A DNA stretch of 64,000 bases from Pseudoalteromonas viridis. Its GTDB lineage: Bacteria; Pseudomonadota; Gammaproteobacteria; Enterobacterales; Alteromonadaceae. Shown here in pieces: positions 47,242 to 56,119 of the stretch. Made by a program: the position numbers and the translations under genes. The stretch is from positions 2,976,001 through 3,040,000 of the forward strand of contig NZ_CP072425.1 in assembly GCF_017742995.1 (NCBI RefSeq), read 5' to 3'. The notes under the pieces are model-generated. The model had not been told where the DNA came from and made no database searches. It saw only the letters and a program-made list of their open reading frames with translations. Position 1 is the first letter of the stretch; each line of letters opens with the position of its first letter.

Positions 47242-48606
47242 TCAGTATTTACGAATTGTATTAAAAGCTGTATTGAGTTTGTCGGCGCACTTTTTACCCG
47301 GGCTGGTCTCGACGCCTGAGTTCAGGTCGAACCCGGCTGCGCCCAGGTACGAGGCCTGTGTCAGATTGTCAGCGTTCAGGCCACCTGCCAGCATAAAGCT
47401 GCCCGGCGTCTGGCTCAGTAACTGCCAGTCAAATGCCTGACCTGTGCCACCAAGTTGACCTTTGACTTTGGTGTCGTACAAATGTTTGTCGACGCCCTGT
47501 AAAGGTTCAGGTAAATGGTCGCTGATCCCCTGTGCTTTCCAGATCTGGCAGTTGACAGGTAACTGCTGGCGCAGCGCATCGACATAATCTTGTGATTCAT
47601 TACCATGCAATTGTACTGCACTAAGTTTCAGAATCCGGACATTTTCAATCACCTGCTCAAGCGGGGCATCGACAAACACACCCACATAATTGAGCGGTGC
47701 GCTGTCTACGACCGCTTTGGCGCAGTCAATGTCAACATAACGGGGTGACTTGGGATAAAAAATCAGACCGCCGTATACCGCGCCTGCCTCGTAAGCGGCA
47801 ATGGCGTCCTGGCTGCGGGTCAGGCCACAGACCTTGTTTTCGCCCAGGATCAGCTTGCGACATGCGGTTTCCAGGTCTTGTTCTGCCATTAATGAGCTGC
47901 CAACCAGAAAACCATTGCATATGGGCGCCAAGCGTTTTACGTCTGCGTGGGTATAAATGCCAGACTCAGAGATCACGGTTCTATCTTCCGGGATCAATTT
48001 GCGCAAACGTTCGCTGGTTGCCAAGTCTGTACTTAAATCTCTGAGATTACGGTTGTTGATGCCAATAAGTTTGGCATCCAGCTTGAGGGCGCGATGAACT
48101 TCTTCCTCATTGCTGACTTCCGTCAGTACCGCCATATTCAGGCTGTGAGCCAAATCAGCTAAAACCTGGTAACGTGCGTCATCGAGTACTGATAACATCA
48201 GCAAAATGGCATCGCCACCGCTTACACGGGCCAGATACACCTGGTATTCATCAATAAAAAAGTCTTTACAGATAAGCGGCTGTGACACCTGAGTTCTGAC
48301 ATAGCTGAGATAATCAAAACTACCCTGGAAATACTTTTCGTCAGTCAGCACACTGATGCAGCTGGCATAATGGCCATAAACTGCGGTAATTTCGTCCAGG
48401 TCGAAGTGTTGACGGATCAGCCCTTTCGACGGCGAAGCTTTTTTACACTCCAGAATAAACTGAGTTCCCGGACGCCCTAATGCTGCGTAAAAATCGCGGT
48501 CGCTGGGGGTTATCTGCTCTATAAAACTGTCCAGCGGGCGCGCTTGCTTGCGTTGTGCCACTTCAACTTCTTTATCAGCAACGATTTTCTCTAATACATT
48601 AGCCAT
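47242..48606 (-). CDS. trpCF: Bifunctional TrpC-TrpF fusion
   Basis: A 454-residue fusion. Residues about 1-255 are indole-3-glycerol phosphate synthase ([54 protein letters not shown]). Residues about 257-454 are phosphoribosylanthranilate isomerase ([49 protein letters not shown]). The fusion, as in E. coli, carries out two successive steps. It overlaps trpD by 8 bases. Confidence 0.97.
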   Translation of the reverse strand: MANVLEKIVADKEVEVAQRKQARPLDSFIEQITPSDRDFYAALGRPGTQFILECKKASPSKGLIRQHFDLDEITAVYGHYASCISVLTDEKYFQGSFDYLSYVRTQVSQPLICKDFFIDEYQVYLARVSGGDAILLMLSVLDDARYQVLADLAHSLNMAVLTEVSNEEEVHRALKLDAKLIGINNRNLRDLSTDLATSERLRKLIPEDRTVISESGIYTHADVKRLAPICNGFLVGSSLMAEQDLETACRKLILGENKVCGLTRSQDAIAAYEAGAVYGGLIFYPKSPRYVDIDCAKAVVDSAPLNYVGVFVDAPLEQVIENVRILKLSAVQLHGNESQDYVDALRQQLPVNCQIWKAQGISDHLPEPLQGVDKHLYDTKVKGQLGGTGQAFDWQLLSQTPGSFMLAGGLNADNLTQASYLGAAGFDLNSGVETSPGKKCADKLNTAFNTIRKY

Positions 48607-49603
48607 TGCTCACCTCCACAATTTCGGCAAGTTTCTCGGCGCAGCGGCCTGATGCTAGGATTTCGGCAACCTGAGCACTGGCTGATTTCAGGTCCGTTGC
48701 TTTGTCTGTCATGACCAGCAGCGCAGCGACGTTGGCGATGATGGCCGCATTGTGTGCTTCTTTGCCTTTGCCACTGAGAATATCCCGGGTTGCCTGGGCA
48801 TTAAACTCAGGCGTGTCGCCAAAGATGGCTTCAAGCGGGTAGCGAGCCAGTCCAAAGTCTTCGGGCGTCAGTGTGTAGTCTCTCAGCTCGCCGTGATTAA
48901 GCTCGGTTACCAGAGTTTCGCCATGCAGCGCAATTTCATCACAGCCTGAGCCATGAACGACCATAGCGCGCTGGGTGCCGAGCTTTTGTAAAGTCTCTGC
49001 CATTGGGCGACAAAGCTTAGGGTCGTAAACACCCAGCAACTGCACCTGAGGCTGAGCCGGGTTGGCAAGCGGGCCGAGAATATTGAACAGGGTGCGGGTT
49101 TTGAGCTTAGTGCGTACTGGCATCGCATGTTTGACACCTGCGTGATAGTGTGGGGCAAACAAAAAGGTAAAGTTGGTTTGTTGCAAGCAGCGTGCACCCT
49201 GCGTTGGGTCCATATCTAGGTTGATCCCCAGGGTTTTTAACAAGTCGGCAGAGCCGGATTTGCTGGATACGCTGCGATTGCCATGTTTAACCATAGGAAT
49301 ACCGCAGGCGGCTGCAACAATAGCGGCTGTGGTACTGACATTGATGGTGTTGGTGCCATCACCACCGGTGCCACAACTGTCTGCACACAGCAAGCCCTGG
49401 GTGTCGAATGCCGTGGCATGGTCGCGCATAGCTTTTGCGGCGCCTGCGATTTCTTCGGCGGTTTCGCCCTTGATTTTCAGGGCGACCAGCGCGGCGGTGA
49501 GCTGTACCTCATCCAGCTGGCCCTGCATAACGGCGCTAAAAAGATCGGTGGCGGTGGCAAAATCCAGCGATTTTTGTTCAAGTAATAAATTCAAACTGTC
49601 CAT
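48599..49603 (-). CDS. trpD: Anthranilate phosphoribosyltransferase TrpD
   Basis: A 334-residue class III phosphoribosyltransferase. The PRPP loop is CGTGGDGTNTINVSTTAA near residue 78, and HGNRSVSSKSGSADLLKTLG and RTLFNILGPLANPA are typical. It is separate from TrpG, unlike the TrpGD fusion of E. coli. It couples anthranilate to PRPP. Two bases separate it from trpG. Confidence 0.97.
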   Translation of the reverse strand: MDSLNLLLEQKSLDFATATDLFSAVMQGQLDEVQLTAALVALKIKGETAEEIAGAAKAMRDHATAFDTQGLLCADSCGTGGDGTNTINVSTTAAIVAAACGIPMVKHGNRSVSSKSGSADLLKTLGINLDMDPTQGARCLQQTNFTFLFAPHYHAGVKHAMPVRTKLKTRTLFNILGPLANPAQPQVQLLGVYDPKLCRPMAETLQKLGTQRAMVVHGSGCDEIALHGETLVTELNHGELRDYTLTPEDFGLARYPLEAIFGDTPEFNAQATRDILSGKGKEAHNAAIIANVAALLVMTDKATDLKSASAQVAEILASGRCAEKLAEIVEVSNG

Positions 49604-49605
49604 GT

Positions 49606-50196
49606 CTACTCCTCACCAGTGAGATAGGCGATGCTTTGCTTAAGAAGTTGAGCACCGCATGGGGTTAAAATAGATTCCGGGTGAAACTGATACCCGATCA
49701 CCTTATCGTTCGGGTGGTAAATCGCCATTGGAATATCTTCATAGTTTGCAATGACTTCAAGGCTCTCTGGCACCTGAGTTGCCATTAACGAATGATAACG
49801 TGCAACCGGGAATGACTTGCCCAGCCCGGCAAAAACCGGATGGGGCTTTACGCTGATGTGAGACGATTTACCGTGCACGGTTTCGCCGGCATGGCCTATG
49901 GTGCCGCCGTAGCTTTGTGTCAGCGCCTGCTGGCCCAGGCAGATCCCCAGCATGGGATATTTGCCTTTGCACAGGTCAATCAGCTCCAGCAGGCAGCCCG
50001 CATCTTTTGGCGCGCCGGGACCGGGTGATAAAACCAGGATCACTGGACCGCTTTCTTGCTGCATTTTGGCAAAAATCGTTCTGGCATCAAGGTGGTTTCG
50101 GTAAACAACCAGCTCGGCACCGAGTAGCGACAGTTCATCAACCAGGTTATAGGAGAAAGAGTCAAAGTTATCGAGAAAATATATCTTGGGGATCAT
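49606..50196 (-). CDS. trpG: Anthranilate synthase glutaminase subunit TrpG
   Basis: A 196-residue class I glutamine amidotransferase. LDNFDSFSYNLVDEL is at the N-terminus, the catalytic Cys is in MLGICLGQQALTQSYGG near residue 82, and the His-Glu pair is in YQFHPESILTP. It supplies ammonia to TrpE. Its ATG overlaps the trpE stop by 4 bases. A stand-alone trpG next to trpE and trpD is the ancestral gammaproteobacterial order. Confidence 0.97.
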   Translation of the reverse strand: MIPKIYFLDNFDSFSYNLVDELSLLGAELVVYRNHLDARTIFAKMQQESGPVILVLSPGPGAPKDAGCLLELIDLCKGKYPMLGICLGQQALTQSYGGTIGHAGETVHGKSSHISVKPHPVFAGLGKSFPVARYHSLMATQVPESLEVIANYEDIPMAIYHPNDKVIGYQFHPESILTPCGAQLLKQSIAYLTGEE

Positions 50197-51767
50197 GACT
50201 GCGCTCCTGCATAAGTAGATTGAATGGCTTTGATCACCGCGCTGGCCTTGGCACGGGTTTCATCGGCTTCGGCTTGCGGATCGGAATCATAAACAACACC
50301 CGCACCGGCCTGTACCAGCGCCTGGCCATTTTTAACGAAGGCTGAGCGTATCACGATGCAAGAATCCATTGCGCCATCCCCGGTCAGATAACCAACGGCG
50401 CCACCGTAGCTGCCACGTCGTTGTTTTTCTGTGTGTCTGACCAACTCTGCCGCTTTGACTTTCGGTGCGCCGACTAAAGTTCCCATATTCATACTGGCCT
50501 GATAAGCATGCAGGGCGTCCAGGTCCGGTTTTAGCTGACCGACCACTCGTGAAACTAGGTGCATGACCTGAGAGTAACGGTCTACTTTGAGTAACTCTTT
50601 GGCATGACGGGTGCCGGGTATGCTGATCCTGGCCACATCATTGCGGGCCAAATCGACTAACATCAAATGCTCGGCACGCTCTTTTTGGTCGTCTCTGAGC
50701 TCCAGTTCGATGCGACTGTCGAGATCCGGGTTGATACTGCCATCGGCAAACTTGCCGCGAGGTCGGGTGCCTGCAATGGGATATACTTCAACCTGATTGC
50801 TCTGCTCACAATATTTCAATGCCGATTCGGGAGAAGCGCCAAACAAGACAAAGTCTTCGTCTCGCATATAGAACATGTAAGGACTTGGGTTTTGTTGCTT
50901 AAGCGCTTTGTAGGCTGACATTGGGTCGGCACAAGGCAAAGAGAAGGTACGAGAGGGCACCACCTGAAAGATGTCGCCATCGACAATGTGCTGCTTTAGT
51001 TTTACCACCTGCTCTATATAGGCCTCATCACTGATATCGACACTGACCTCACAGCGACCTGCCAGCGGACTTGGCGAGAATGACTCCAAAGCATCACACT
51101 GATGATTAAGGACTTCAAGCTGGCGGCCGACTTCAAAACAGTTCGCATGAACGTCGGGGCCGTTGAACACATTGCCTATTAACTCAGTGGATTGCGCCTG
51201 ATGATCTATGATAAGCAGGGTCTCGGCCAGATAGAATACATAGTCCGGGCAGCTATTAGCGCCGTTTGGCACCTCAGGCAGCTGTTCAAAATTGGCCACC
51301 ATATCGTACGCAAACACCCCACCCAGAAACAACGAAAACGGTGTGTCTGAGTTGCATTTGATGCGGTTGATACAGGTTCTCAGCGCACTAAACGCGTTAT
51401 CGGCCTTGAGCTTTGCATACTCGTCGAGATCAGTCGATGTATCCCGATAAGTAATGGTCAGCACTGAGTTATCCAGGGTTACGTCGCAGTTTTCCACTTC
51501 CTGCGCCAGGTAGGGCAGCAGTTGCTCACCGTTGTTAGACAGCGCCCGGACGATGACTTGCTTGCCCTGACACTCAAAGCGCAGTGCAGTATCAACCAGA
51601 ATAATGCTTTTCACATTGTCTTTGGAGTCTATTTCTGCCGATTCCAGCAACAATGAGTTGGGCTTATCCAGCGCCGCGAACAGAGACAAGGGGCTGGCGA
51701 TGTATTCTCGCCGTAACCGAATACTGGTTACTTCCCCGGGCTGTGTCGTTATATGACTAAAAATCAC
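50193..51767 (-). CDS. trpE: Anthranilate synthase component I TrpE
   Basis: A 524-residue chorismate-utilising enzyme. The feedback site for tryptophan is visible as LLLESAEI near residue 39, as in inhibitable TrpE. Catalytic regions are DIFQVVPSRTF, YPIAGTRPRG, DLARNDVARI and GTLVGAPKVKAAELV with the GGAVGYLTGDGAMDSCI loop. GTG start with AGGAATGAGG upstream. First structural gene of the operon, 34 bases past the second attenuator. Confidence 0.97.
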   Translation of the reverse strand: MIFSHITTQPGEVTSIRLRREYIASPLSLFAALDKPNSLLLESAEIDSKDNVKSIILVDTALRFECQGKQVIVRALSNNGEQLLPYLAQEVENCDVTLDNSVLTITYRDTSTDLDEYAKLKADNAFSALRTCINRIKCNSDTPFSLFLGGVFAYDMVANFEQLPEVPNGANSCPDYVFYLAETLLIIDHQAQSTELIGNVFNGPDVHANCFEVGRQLEVLNHQCDALESFSPSPLAGRCEVSVDISDEAYIEQVVKLKQHIVDGDIFQVVPSRTFSLPCADPMSAYKALKQQNPSPYMFYMRDEDFVLFGASPESALKYCEQSNQVEVYPIAGTRPRGKFADGSINPDLDSRIELELRDDQKERAEHLMLVDLARNDVARISIPGTRHAKELLKVDRYSQVMHLVSRVVGQLKPDLDALHAYQASMNMGTLVGAPKVKAAELVRHTEKQRRGSYGGAVGYLTGDGAMDSCIVIRSAFVKNGQALVQAGAGVVYDSDPQAEADETRAKASAVIKAIQSTYAGAQS

Positions 51768-51800
51768 ACCTCATTCCTCGTAATTTTCATAAATTTATCT

Positions 51801-51837
51801 AAAAAAAACCCCCGAAAGCGATTTGCTTGCGGGGGTC
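51801..51837 (-). terminator. Second (gene-proximal) trp attenuator terminator
   Basis: On the minus strand ACCCCCGCAAGC pairs with GCTTTCGGGGGT (one mismatch) and is followed by a run of Ts. A GCGGG element right after leader peptide 2 (51863-51867) can instead pair with CCCGC of the terminator's first arm, giving an antiterminator. It stands 34 bases before trpE. Confidence 0.9.
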
Positions 51838-51866
51838 TGTGTATTAGGTACAAAGATGCCGTCCCG

Positions 51867-51893
51867 CTAATTCAGGCACCACCACCAAGACAT
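51867..51893 (-). CDS. trpL: trp leader peptide 2 (MSWWWCLN)
   Basis: An 8-residue open frame, ATG to TAG, with three consecutive Trp codons. It ends 30 bases before the second terminator stem, the classic spacing for ribosome-controlled attenuation: stalling at the Trp codons when charged tRNA-Trp is scarce favours the antiterminator. No good Shine-Dalgarno is visible. The reading frame is too short for gene finders. Confidence 0.85.
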   Translation of the reverse strand: MSWWWCLN

Positions 51894-51957
51894 AACTAGT
51901 AAAAGAGTTGTTATATTATTGATCACTATACAATATCTTTGAGAAAATTAAGTTACA

Positions 51958-51984
51958 AAAAAACCCGCGTGTTTAGCGCGGGTT
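51958..51984 (-). terminator. First (promoter-proximal) trp attenuator terminator
   Basis: On the minus strand AAACCCGCG pairs with CGCGGGTTT around a short loop and is followed by a seven-T run. An alternative partner for the first arm, CGCGGGT (52012-52018 on the plus strand as ACCCGCG), lies just after leader peptide 1, so terminator and antiterminator are mutually exclusive. Confidence 0.9.
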
Positions 51985-52020
51985 TCGAAAATCTTGCATG
52001 CACAACGACTCACCCGCGAA

Positions 52021-52065
52021 TTACGAGTGCCACCACCAAATGTTGAAAGTTGTTTGTGTGTTCAT
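52021..52065 (-). CDS. trpL: trp leader peptide 1 (MNTQTTFNIWWWHS)
   Basis: A 14-residue open frame, ATG to TAA, with three consecutive Trp codons near its end, on the same strand as trpE. It lies about 30 bases after the predicted transcription start and directly before the first antiterminator/terminator pair. Together with leader 2 it makes a tandem attenuator. The ribosome site is weak. Confidence 0.88.
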   Translation of the reverse strand: MNTQTTFNIWWWHS

Positions 52066-52100
52066 TTGTTAAGTCGTCGTTATGTAAATTTAGTGACCAC

Positions 52101-52130
52101 AGTAAACCGCACTATGGGACAAAGTGTCAA
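52101..52130 (-). promoter_or_regulatory. Predicted trp promoter
   Basis: On the minus strand TTGACA (52130-52125), an 18-base spacer, then TTTACT (52106-52101). The -35 box is perfect and the -10 box matches in four of six positions. It would start transcription near 52094, just upstream of leader peptide 1. No TrpR-type operator (ACTAGTTAACTAGT) overlaps it. Confidence 0.6.
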
Positions 52131-52246
52131 GGTCAAATCGGAAAAAACTCCGCCAGTTCCCAAAAATGGTTATTTTGACCTAGCAGTTTGCAGAATTATC
52201 GTTGTTTAGTGTGTCAGATAACCCCCCGTGAAAGTAAACAACATGG

Positions 52247-52252
52247 TATAAT
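52247..52252 (+). promoter_or_regulatory. Possible -10 box for the rnm operon
   Basis: A perfect TATAAT lies 42 bases before the TTG start of rnm. No clear -35 box is seen. It faces away from the trp promoter. Confidence 0.4.
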
Positions 52253-52293
52253 AAAATCCGCAATTTTTTATAAGGTTATAAGGTTATGAGAGT

Positions 52294-53139
52294 TTGATTA
52301 AATACGACTTGCACAGTCACAGTACTTTTTCGGATGGTCGTTTGGCGGTCAGTGACTTGCTGGAACGAGCAACCGAAAGAGGTGTGGACGTCCTTGCGAT
52401 TACGGATCACGATACCACTGCGGGCCTGGCGCCTGCGCGTGACTATATCACTGATAAGCAATTGCCCTTGTCGCTTATCTCCGGGGTTGAAATCTCGACC
52501 AAATGGGAGAGCTTTGAAATACATATAGTCGGCCTGAATATAGATGAGTCGAATGATGCGCTCACAAACTTGCTCGCCAGTCAGCAACAAAAACGCCGTG
52601 AGCGTGCTAAAGAGATTGGAGCACGGCTGGCCAAGCGCGGGTTTGAAGGTATCTATGAGGAAGCACAATTACTTGCTGAAAACGCCGAAATTACCCGGGC
52701 TCATTTTGCCAAAGCGCTGGTAGACAGAGGCGTTGCTAAAAATATTCAGGGCGTGTTTAAAAAGTACCTGGGCCGCAACAAAATCGGCTATGTGCCGAGT
52801 AGCTGGTGCACTATGGGAGAGGCCATTGAGGCAATACACAGTGCGGGTGGTGTGAGTGTGCTGGCCCATCCAGGACGTTATCAGATGTCGAACAAGTGGC
52901 TTAGAAAATTACTCGATGAGTATAGTGCTGCTGGTGGTAAGGCTATGGAAGTAGCACAACCACAACAGGCACCATCGGAGCGCCAGTTTCTGGGGCAGCT
53001 GAGCCGCGAATATAACTTGCTGGCCAGCCAGGGATCTGATTTTCATTATCCAACAAACTGGTTGGATCTTGGAAAAAATCTATACTTACCAAAAGATTGC
53101 CAAGGTGTTTGGCAGTTCTGGGGCGCGACAGAGGAGTGA
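52294..53139 (+). CDS. rnm: PHP-domain 5'-3' exonuclease, RNase AM (YciV)
   Basis: A 281-residue PHP phosphoesterase. Metal-site motifs are DLHSHSTFSDG at residue 5, ITDHDTTAGL near 37, GVEIST near 66, VLAHPGRY near 190 and the final GSDFH near 248. Its E. coli homologue matures the 5' ends of rRNAs and degrades short RNAs. The start is TTG at 52294, since an upstream ATG hits a stop in its frame. It is divergent from trp and first of the rnm-yciO-scpA-scpB-rluB series. Confidence 0.9.
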   Translation: MIKYDLHSHSTFSDGRLAVSDLLERATERGVDVLAITDHDTTAGLAPARDYITDKQLPLSLISGVEISTKWESFEIHIVGLNIDESNDALTNLLASQQQKRRERAKEIGARLAKRGFEGIYEEAQLLAENAEITRAHFAKALVDRGVAKNIQGVFKKYLGRNKIGYVPSSWCTMGEAIEAIHSAGGVSVLAHPGRYQMSNKWLRKLLDEYSAAGGKAMEVAQPQQAPSERQFLGQLSREYNLLASQGSDFHYPTNWLDLGKNLYLPKDCQGVWQFWGATEE

Positions 53140-53143
53140 CAGC

Positions 53144-53764
53144 GTGAGCCAATTTTTTCATATTCATCCCGATAACCCACAGGGTCGCCTGATCCGCCAA
53201 GCCGTTGATATCATTCAGCAGGGCGGGGTGATTGTATACCCAACCGATTCCGGTTACGCGATTGGGTGCAGCCTGGGTAATAAACAGGCGAAGGAGCGTA
53301 TTGAGCGTATTCGCGGTATTGAAAAACATCATAATTTTACCCTGATGTGCCGGGATTTATCTGAGTTATCCACCTATGCTCGTGTCGATAACCAAATGTT
53401 TCGCATGATCAAAAATAATACGCCGGGTCCTTACACCTTTATTCTGAAAGGAACAAAAGAAGTGCCCAGACGTTTGCTCAATGAAAAGAAAAAAACCATT
53501 GGGATCCGGGTCACTGAGCATCCGATCACGGCCGCGTTATTAACGGAGCTGGGCGAGCCTTTGATGTCTTGTTCATTGATATTGCCGGATGAGCAATTTA
53601 CCGAGTCGGATCCGGATGATATTCGGCTGCGTCTGGAGAAGCATGTTGATCTCATCATTCACGGCGGATTTTTGATAGAGCAGGCGACGACTGTGATTGA
53701 CATGTCTGACGATGAAGTGGTGATCCTGCGCCGTGGCTGTGGCGATACGGCCCCGTTTGAATAA
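53144..53764 (+). CDS. yciO: Sua5/YciO/YrdC family protein YciO
   Basis: A 206-residue protein: VSQFFHIHPDNPQGRLIRQAVDIIQQGGVIVYPTDSGYAIGC, GNKQAKERIERIRGIEKHHNFTLMC and the KKKTIGIRVTEHP site of the YrdC fold. YrdC members make threonylcarbamoyl-AMP for tRNA modification; YciO is a paralogue whose role is less certain. The GTG at 53144 follows GAGGAG and rnm by 4 bases; a longer in-frame start would lie inside rnm. Confidence 0.9.
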   Translation: MSQFFHIHPDNPQGRLIRQAVDIIQQGGVIVYPTDSGYAIGCSLGNKQAKERIERIRGIEKHHNFTLMCRDLSELSTYARVDNQMFRMIKNNTPGPYTFILKGTKEVPRRLLNEKKKTIGIRVTEHPITAALLTELGEPLMSCSLILPDEQFTESDPDDIRLRLEKHVDLIIHGGFLIEQATTVIDMSDDEVVILRRGCGDTAPFE

Positions 53765-53766
53765 TC

Positions 53767-54582
53767 ATGGCTGATCAAGGCGCTCAGCAAAAGCTGCCAC
53801 TGGCGTTTTTACATGGTGAGGCGGTACTCGAAAAACCGGAGGATCTTTATATTCCTCCGGATGCGCTGGAAGTCATACTGGAGACGTTTGAAGGCCCGCT
53901 CGACCTATTGCTGTATCTCATCAAGCGCCACAAGCTGGATATCCTGGAGTTGCCGATACTGAGTATCACGCAGCAATATGTGCAATATGTTGAGATGATG
54001 CAGGATATGCAGCTGGAGCTGGCGGGTGAATACCTGGTGATGGCCGCCTTACTGGCACAGATAAAGTCTCGTTTACTCTTGCCGGTGCATGAAGAGCTGG
54101 AGGACGAAGAAGATCCCCGTGCAGAATTGGTCAGACGACTTCAGGAATATGAGCAATTCAAAAAAGCGGCAGAAAACCTGGATCAGCTGCCTCGTGTCGA
54201 TCGGGAAATTTTTGTTGCTCGTGCGCTGATGGAAGAAACAGAAGTCCCACAGGCACAACTTCCGGATATAGATATGGCTGAGCTGCTGCTGGCATTGAGT
54301 GATGTAATGGCTCGGGCAAAAACGTTTGAGCACCACCAGATCAGTGCCGAAGCCTTATCGACGCGCGAACGTATGGCGGCCATTTTGCAGTTTTTGTCGG
54401 CACATCCCGAGCCGGTTGAGTTTTCCCGTTTGTTTACCTTGTCAGAGGGGCGCAGTGGGGTGGTCGTTACATTTATCGCAATGCTTGAGTTATTGAAAGA
54501 GCAGTTGATCGACTGTGTGCAGGTTGCCCCCGCTGCGGCACCGGCCAGCACAATTTATTTGTCATTAAAGCTACAAGAGTAA
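53767..54582 (+). CDS. scpA: Segregation and condensation protein ScpA
   Basis: A 271-residue kleisin. The N-terminal domain has ETFEGPLDLLLYLIKRHKLDILELPI near residue 39 and GEYLVMAALLAQIKSRLLLP near 87. A helical linker and the C-terminal winged helix that binds the SMC head (SRLFTLSEGRSGVVVTFIAMLELLKEQLI) follow. It forms the SMC-ScpAB condensin with ScpB, encoded 50 bases downstream. Note the two-base gap to yciO. Confidence 0.94.
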   Translation: MADQGAQQKLPLAFLHGEAVLEKPEDLYIPPDALEVILETFEGPLDLLLYLIKRHKLDILELPILSITQQYVQYVEMMQDMQLELAGEYLVMAALLAQIKSRLLLPVHEELEDEEDPRAELVRRLQEYEQFKKAAENLDQLPRVDREIFVARALMEETEVPQAQLPDIDMAELLLALSDVMARAKTFEHHQISAEALSTRERMAAILQFLSAHPEPVEFSRLFTLSEGRSGVVVTFIAMLELLKEQLIDCVQVAPAAAPASTIYLSLKLQE

Positions 54583-54632
54583 CGCCGGCTCTGTCATAAT
54601 ACGCGGCTTTAGACTAGCCTTATCCTACTTGC

Positions 54633-55220
54633 ATGAAACGCCGTATCAGTGATGAACAATTGGTTGAACTGGTTGAAGCAGCCATATTCGTTGCCGATAA
54701 GCCTTTATCCCGAAAGCAGCTGAAAGAAACCGTTTTACAGGACATTAATGTATCGGATGCCCGCCTCAGGCAGGCACTGGCAACTTTGAGTGAGCACTAT
54801 CAGACTCGGGGCGTCAAACTGGTTGAAGTTGGCACGGGCTATCGTTTTCAGGCTTGTGCCAGTTTAAGCCCCTGGCTTAGCAACCTGTGGCAGGAAAAAG
54901 CACCCAAATACTCTCGGGCTACGCTCGAAACCCTGGCACTGATCGCTTATCGCCAGCCTATAACCAGAGGCGAGATTGAGCAGGTGCGGGGCGTGACAGT
55001 GAGCTCCAACATCATCAAAAGCTTGCTGGAGCGGCAATGGATAAAGGTGGTGGGCTACAAAGAAGTGCCGGGCAAACCGGCGCTGTATGCAACAACCAAA
55101 CAATTTTTGGACTACTTTTCGCTCAACGGGTTGGATATGCTCCCTGAGCTGCCACCCCAGCAGGGCGAGAAGCTAGATCAGATGTTAGATGATCCTTCTG
55201 TGAGAGAACCATCAGAATGA
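54633..55220 (+). CDS. scpB: Segregation and condensation protein ScpB
   Basis: A 195-residue protein of two winged helices: [25 protein letters not shown] at the N-terminus and [31 protein letters not shown] in the middle, both family hallmarks. It stabilises ScpA on SMC. Its stop overlaps the rluB ATG by 4 bases (ATGA). Confidence 0.94.
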   Translation: MKRRISDEQLVELVEAAIFVADKPLSRKQLKETVLQDINVSDARLRQALATLSEHYQTRGVKLVEVGTGYRFQACASLSPWLSNLWQEKAPKYSRATLETLALIAYRQPITRGEIEQVRGVTVSSNIIKSLLERQWIKVVGYKEVPGKPALYATTKQFLDYFSLNGLDMLPELPPQQGEKLDQMLDDPSVREPSE

Positions 55221-56077
55221 GTGAGAAGTTACAAAAAGTTTTAGCACGCGCTGGCGTTGGCTCGCGTCGTGAAATGGAAAAATACATCGAAAGCAACCGT
55301 GTCAGTGTGGACGGCAAGGTAGCTAAGCTGGGTGATCGCGTAGAAGAAAACGCCGTCATTCGCGTCGATGGTCATATCGTTAAAGTGGAGCAACAGGAAG
55401 AGCGGATCTGTCGTGTCCTGATGTACCATAAACCTGAAGGTGAGCTGTGTACGCGTAAAGATCCGGAAGGCCGTCGCACTGTATTCGACCGCCTCCCGCG
55501 TATTGAAGGCGACCGCTGGATTGCAATTGGTCGACTGGATGTTAATACGTCAGGCCTGTTGCTGTTCACCAATGATGGTGAGCTGGCCAATCGCCTGATG
55601 CACCCTAAATATGAGGTGGAGCGTGAATATTCGGTGCGGGTATTTGGTGATGTAACCAACGAGCATCTGCGCAACCTGAAAAAAGGGGTCGAACTGGAAG
55701 ACGGTCCGGCGAAATTCCTGAAGCTGGCCCCACGCGGTGGTGAAGGCCTGAACAAGTGGTTTAACGTCACTTTAACCGAGGGTCGTAACCGCGAAGTGCG
55801 TCGCTTGTGGCAGTCTCAGGAGCTAGAAGTATCGCGCCTGATCCGGATCCGCTATGGTAAGCTGGAATTGGGTAAACGTCTGCCCCAGGGCGGCTGGGAA
55901 GAGCTCAAACTGGAAGATGTGAATTATCTGCGCAAGTCGGTAGGTATGCGCCCTGAAACGCAGACTAAACTGTCTGTGATGCCTGAAAAGCGTAAAGATA
56001 AGCGTGCGAAGATCAACCGTATTCGCAAGGCGGTAAATAAGCACAACCAGCGCCTCAAGCAAAGCAAACGTCGTTAA
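55217..56077 (+). CDS. rluB: 23S rRNA pseudouridine synthase RluB
   Basis: A 286-residue RsuA-family enzyme. An S4 domain opens it ([22 protein letters not shown]). The catalytic Asp is in [17 protein letters not shown] near residue 103. [11 protein letters not shown] is typical of the family. The basic, Lys/Arg-rich tail ([15 protein letters not shown]) fits RluB. E. coli RluB modifies U2605 of 23S rRNA. Last gene before a strong terminator. Confidence 0.93.
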   Translation: MSEKLQKVLARAGVGSRREMEKYIESNRVSVDGKVAKLGDRVEENAVIRVDGHIVKVEQQEERICRVLMYHKPEGELCTRKDPEGRRTVFDRLPRIEGDRWIAIGRLDVNTSGLLLFTNDGELANRLMHPKYEVEREYSVRVFGDVTNEHLRNLKKGVELEDGPAKFLKLAPRGGEGLNKWFNVTLTEGRNREVRRLWQSQELEVSRLIRIRYGKLELGKRLPQGGWEELKLEDVNYLRKSVGMRPETQTKLSVMPEKRKDKRAKINRIRKAVNKHNQRLKQSKRR

Positions 56078-56085
56078 AACAGACA

Positions 56086-56115
56086 CAAAAAAGCCGCTTT
56101 TCGCGGCTTTTTTAA
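56086..56115. terminator. Bidirectional intrinsic terminator after rluB
   Basis: AAAAAAGCCGC-TTTTC-GCGGCTTTTTT, an 11-bp stem between convergent rluB and yciK, with T-runs on both strands. Confidence 0.92.
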
Positions 56116-56119
56116 TGGC

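Noticed and set aside
51888..51905. TrpR operator half-site (ACTAGTTA) at leader peptide 2
   Set aside because: Only one half resembles the operator and it lies far downstream of the predicted promoter, so repression there is not convincing.
51994..52209. 71-codon plus-strand frame across the trp leader
   Set aside because: It is the antisense of leader peptide 1 and the trp promoter, whose structure explains the sequence.
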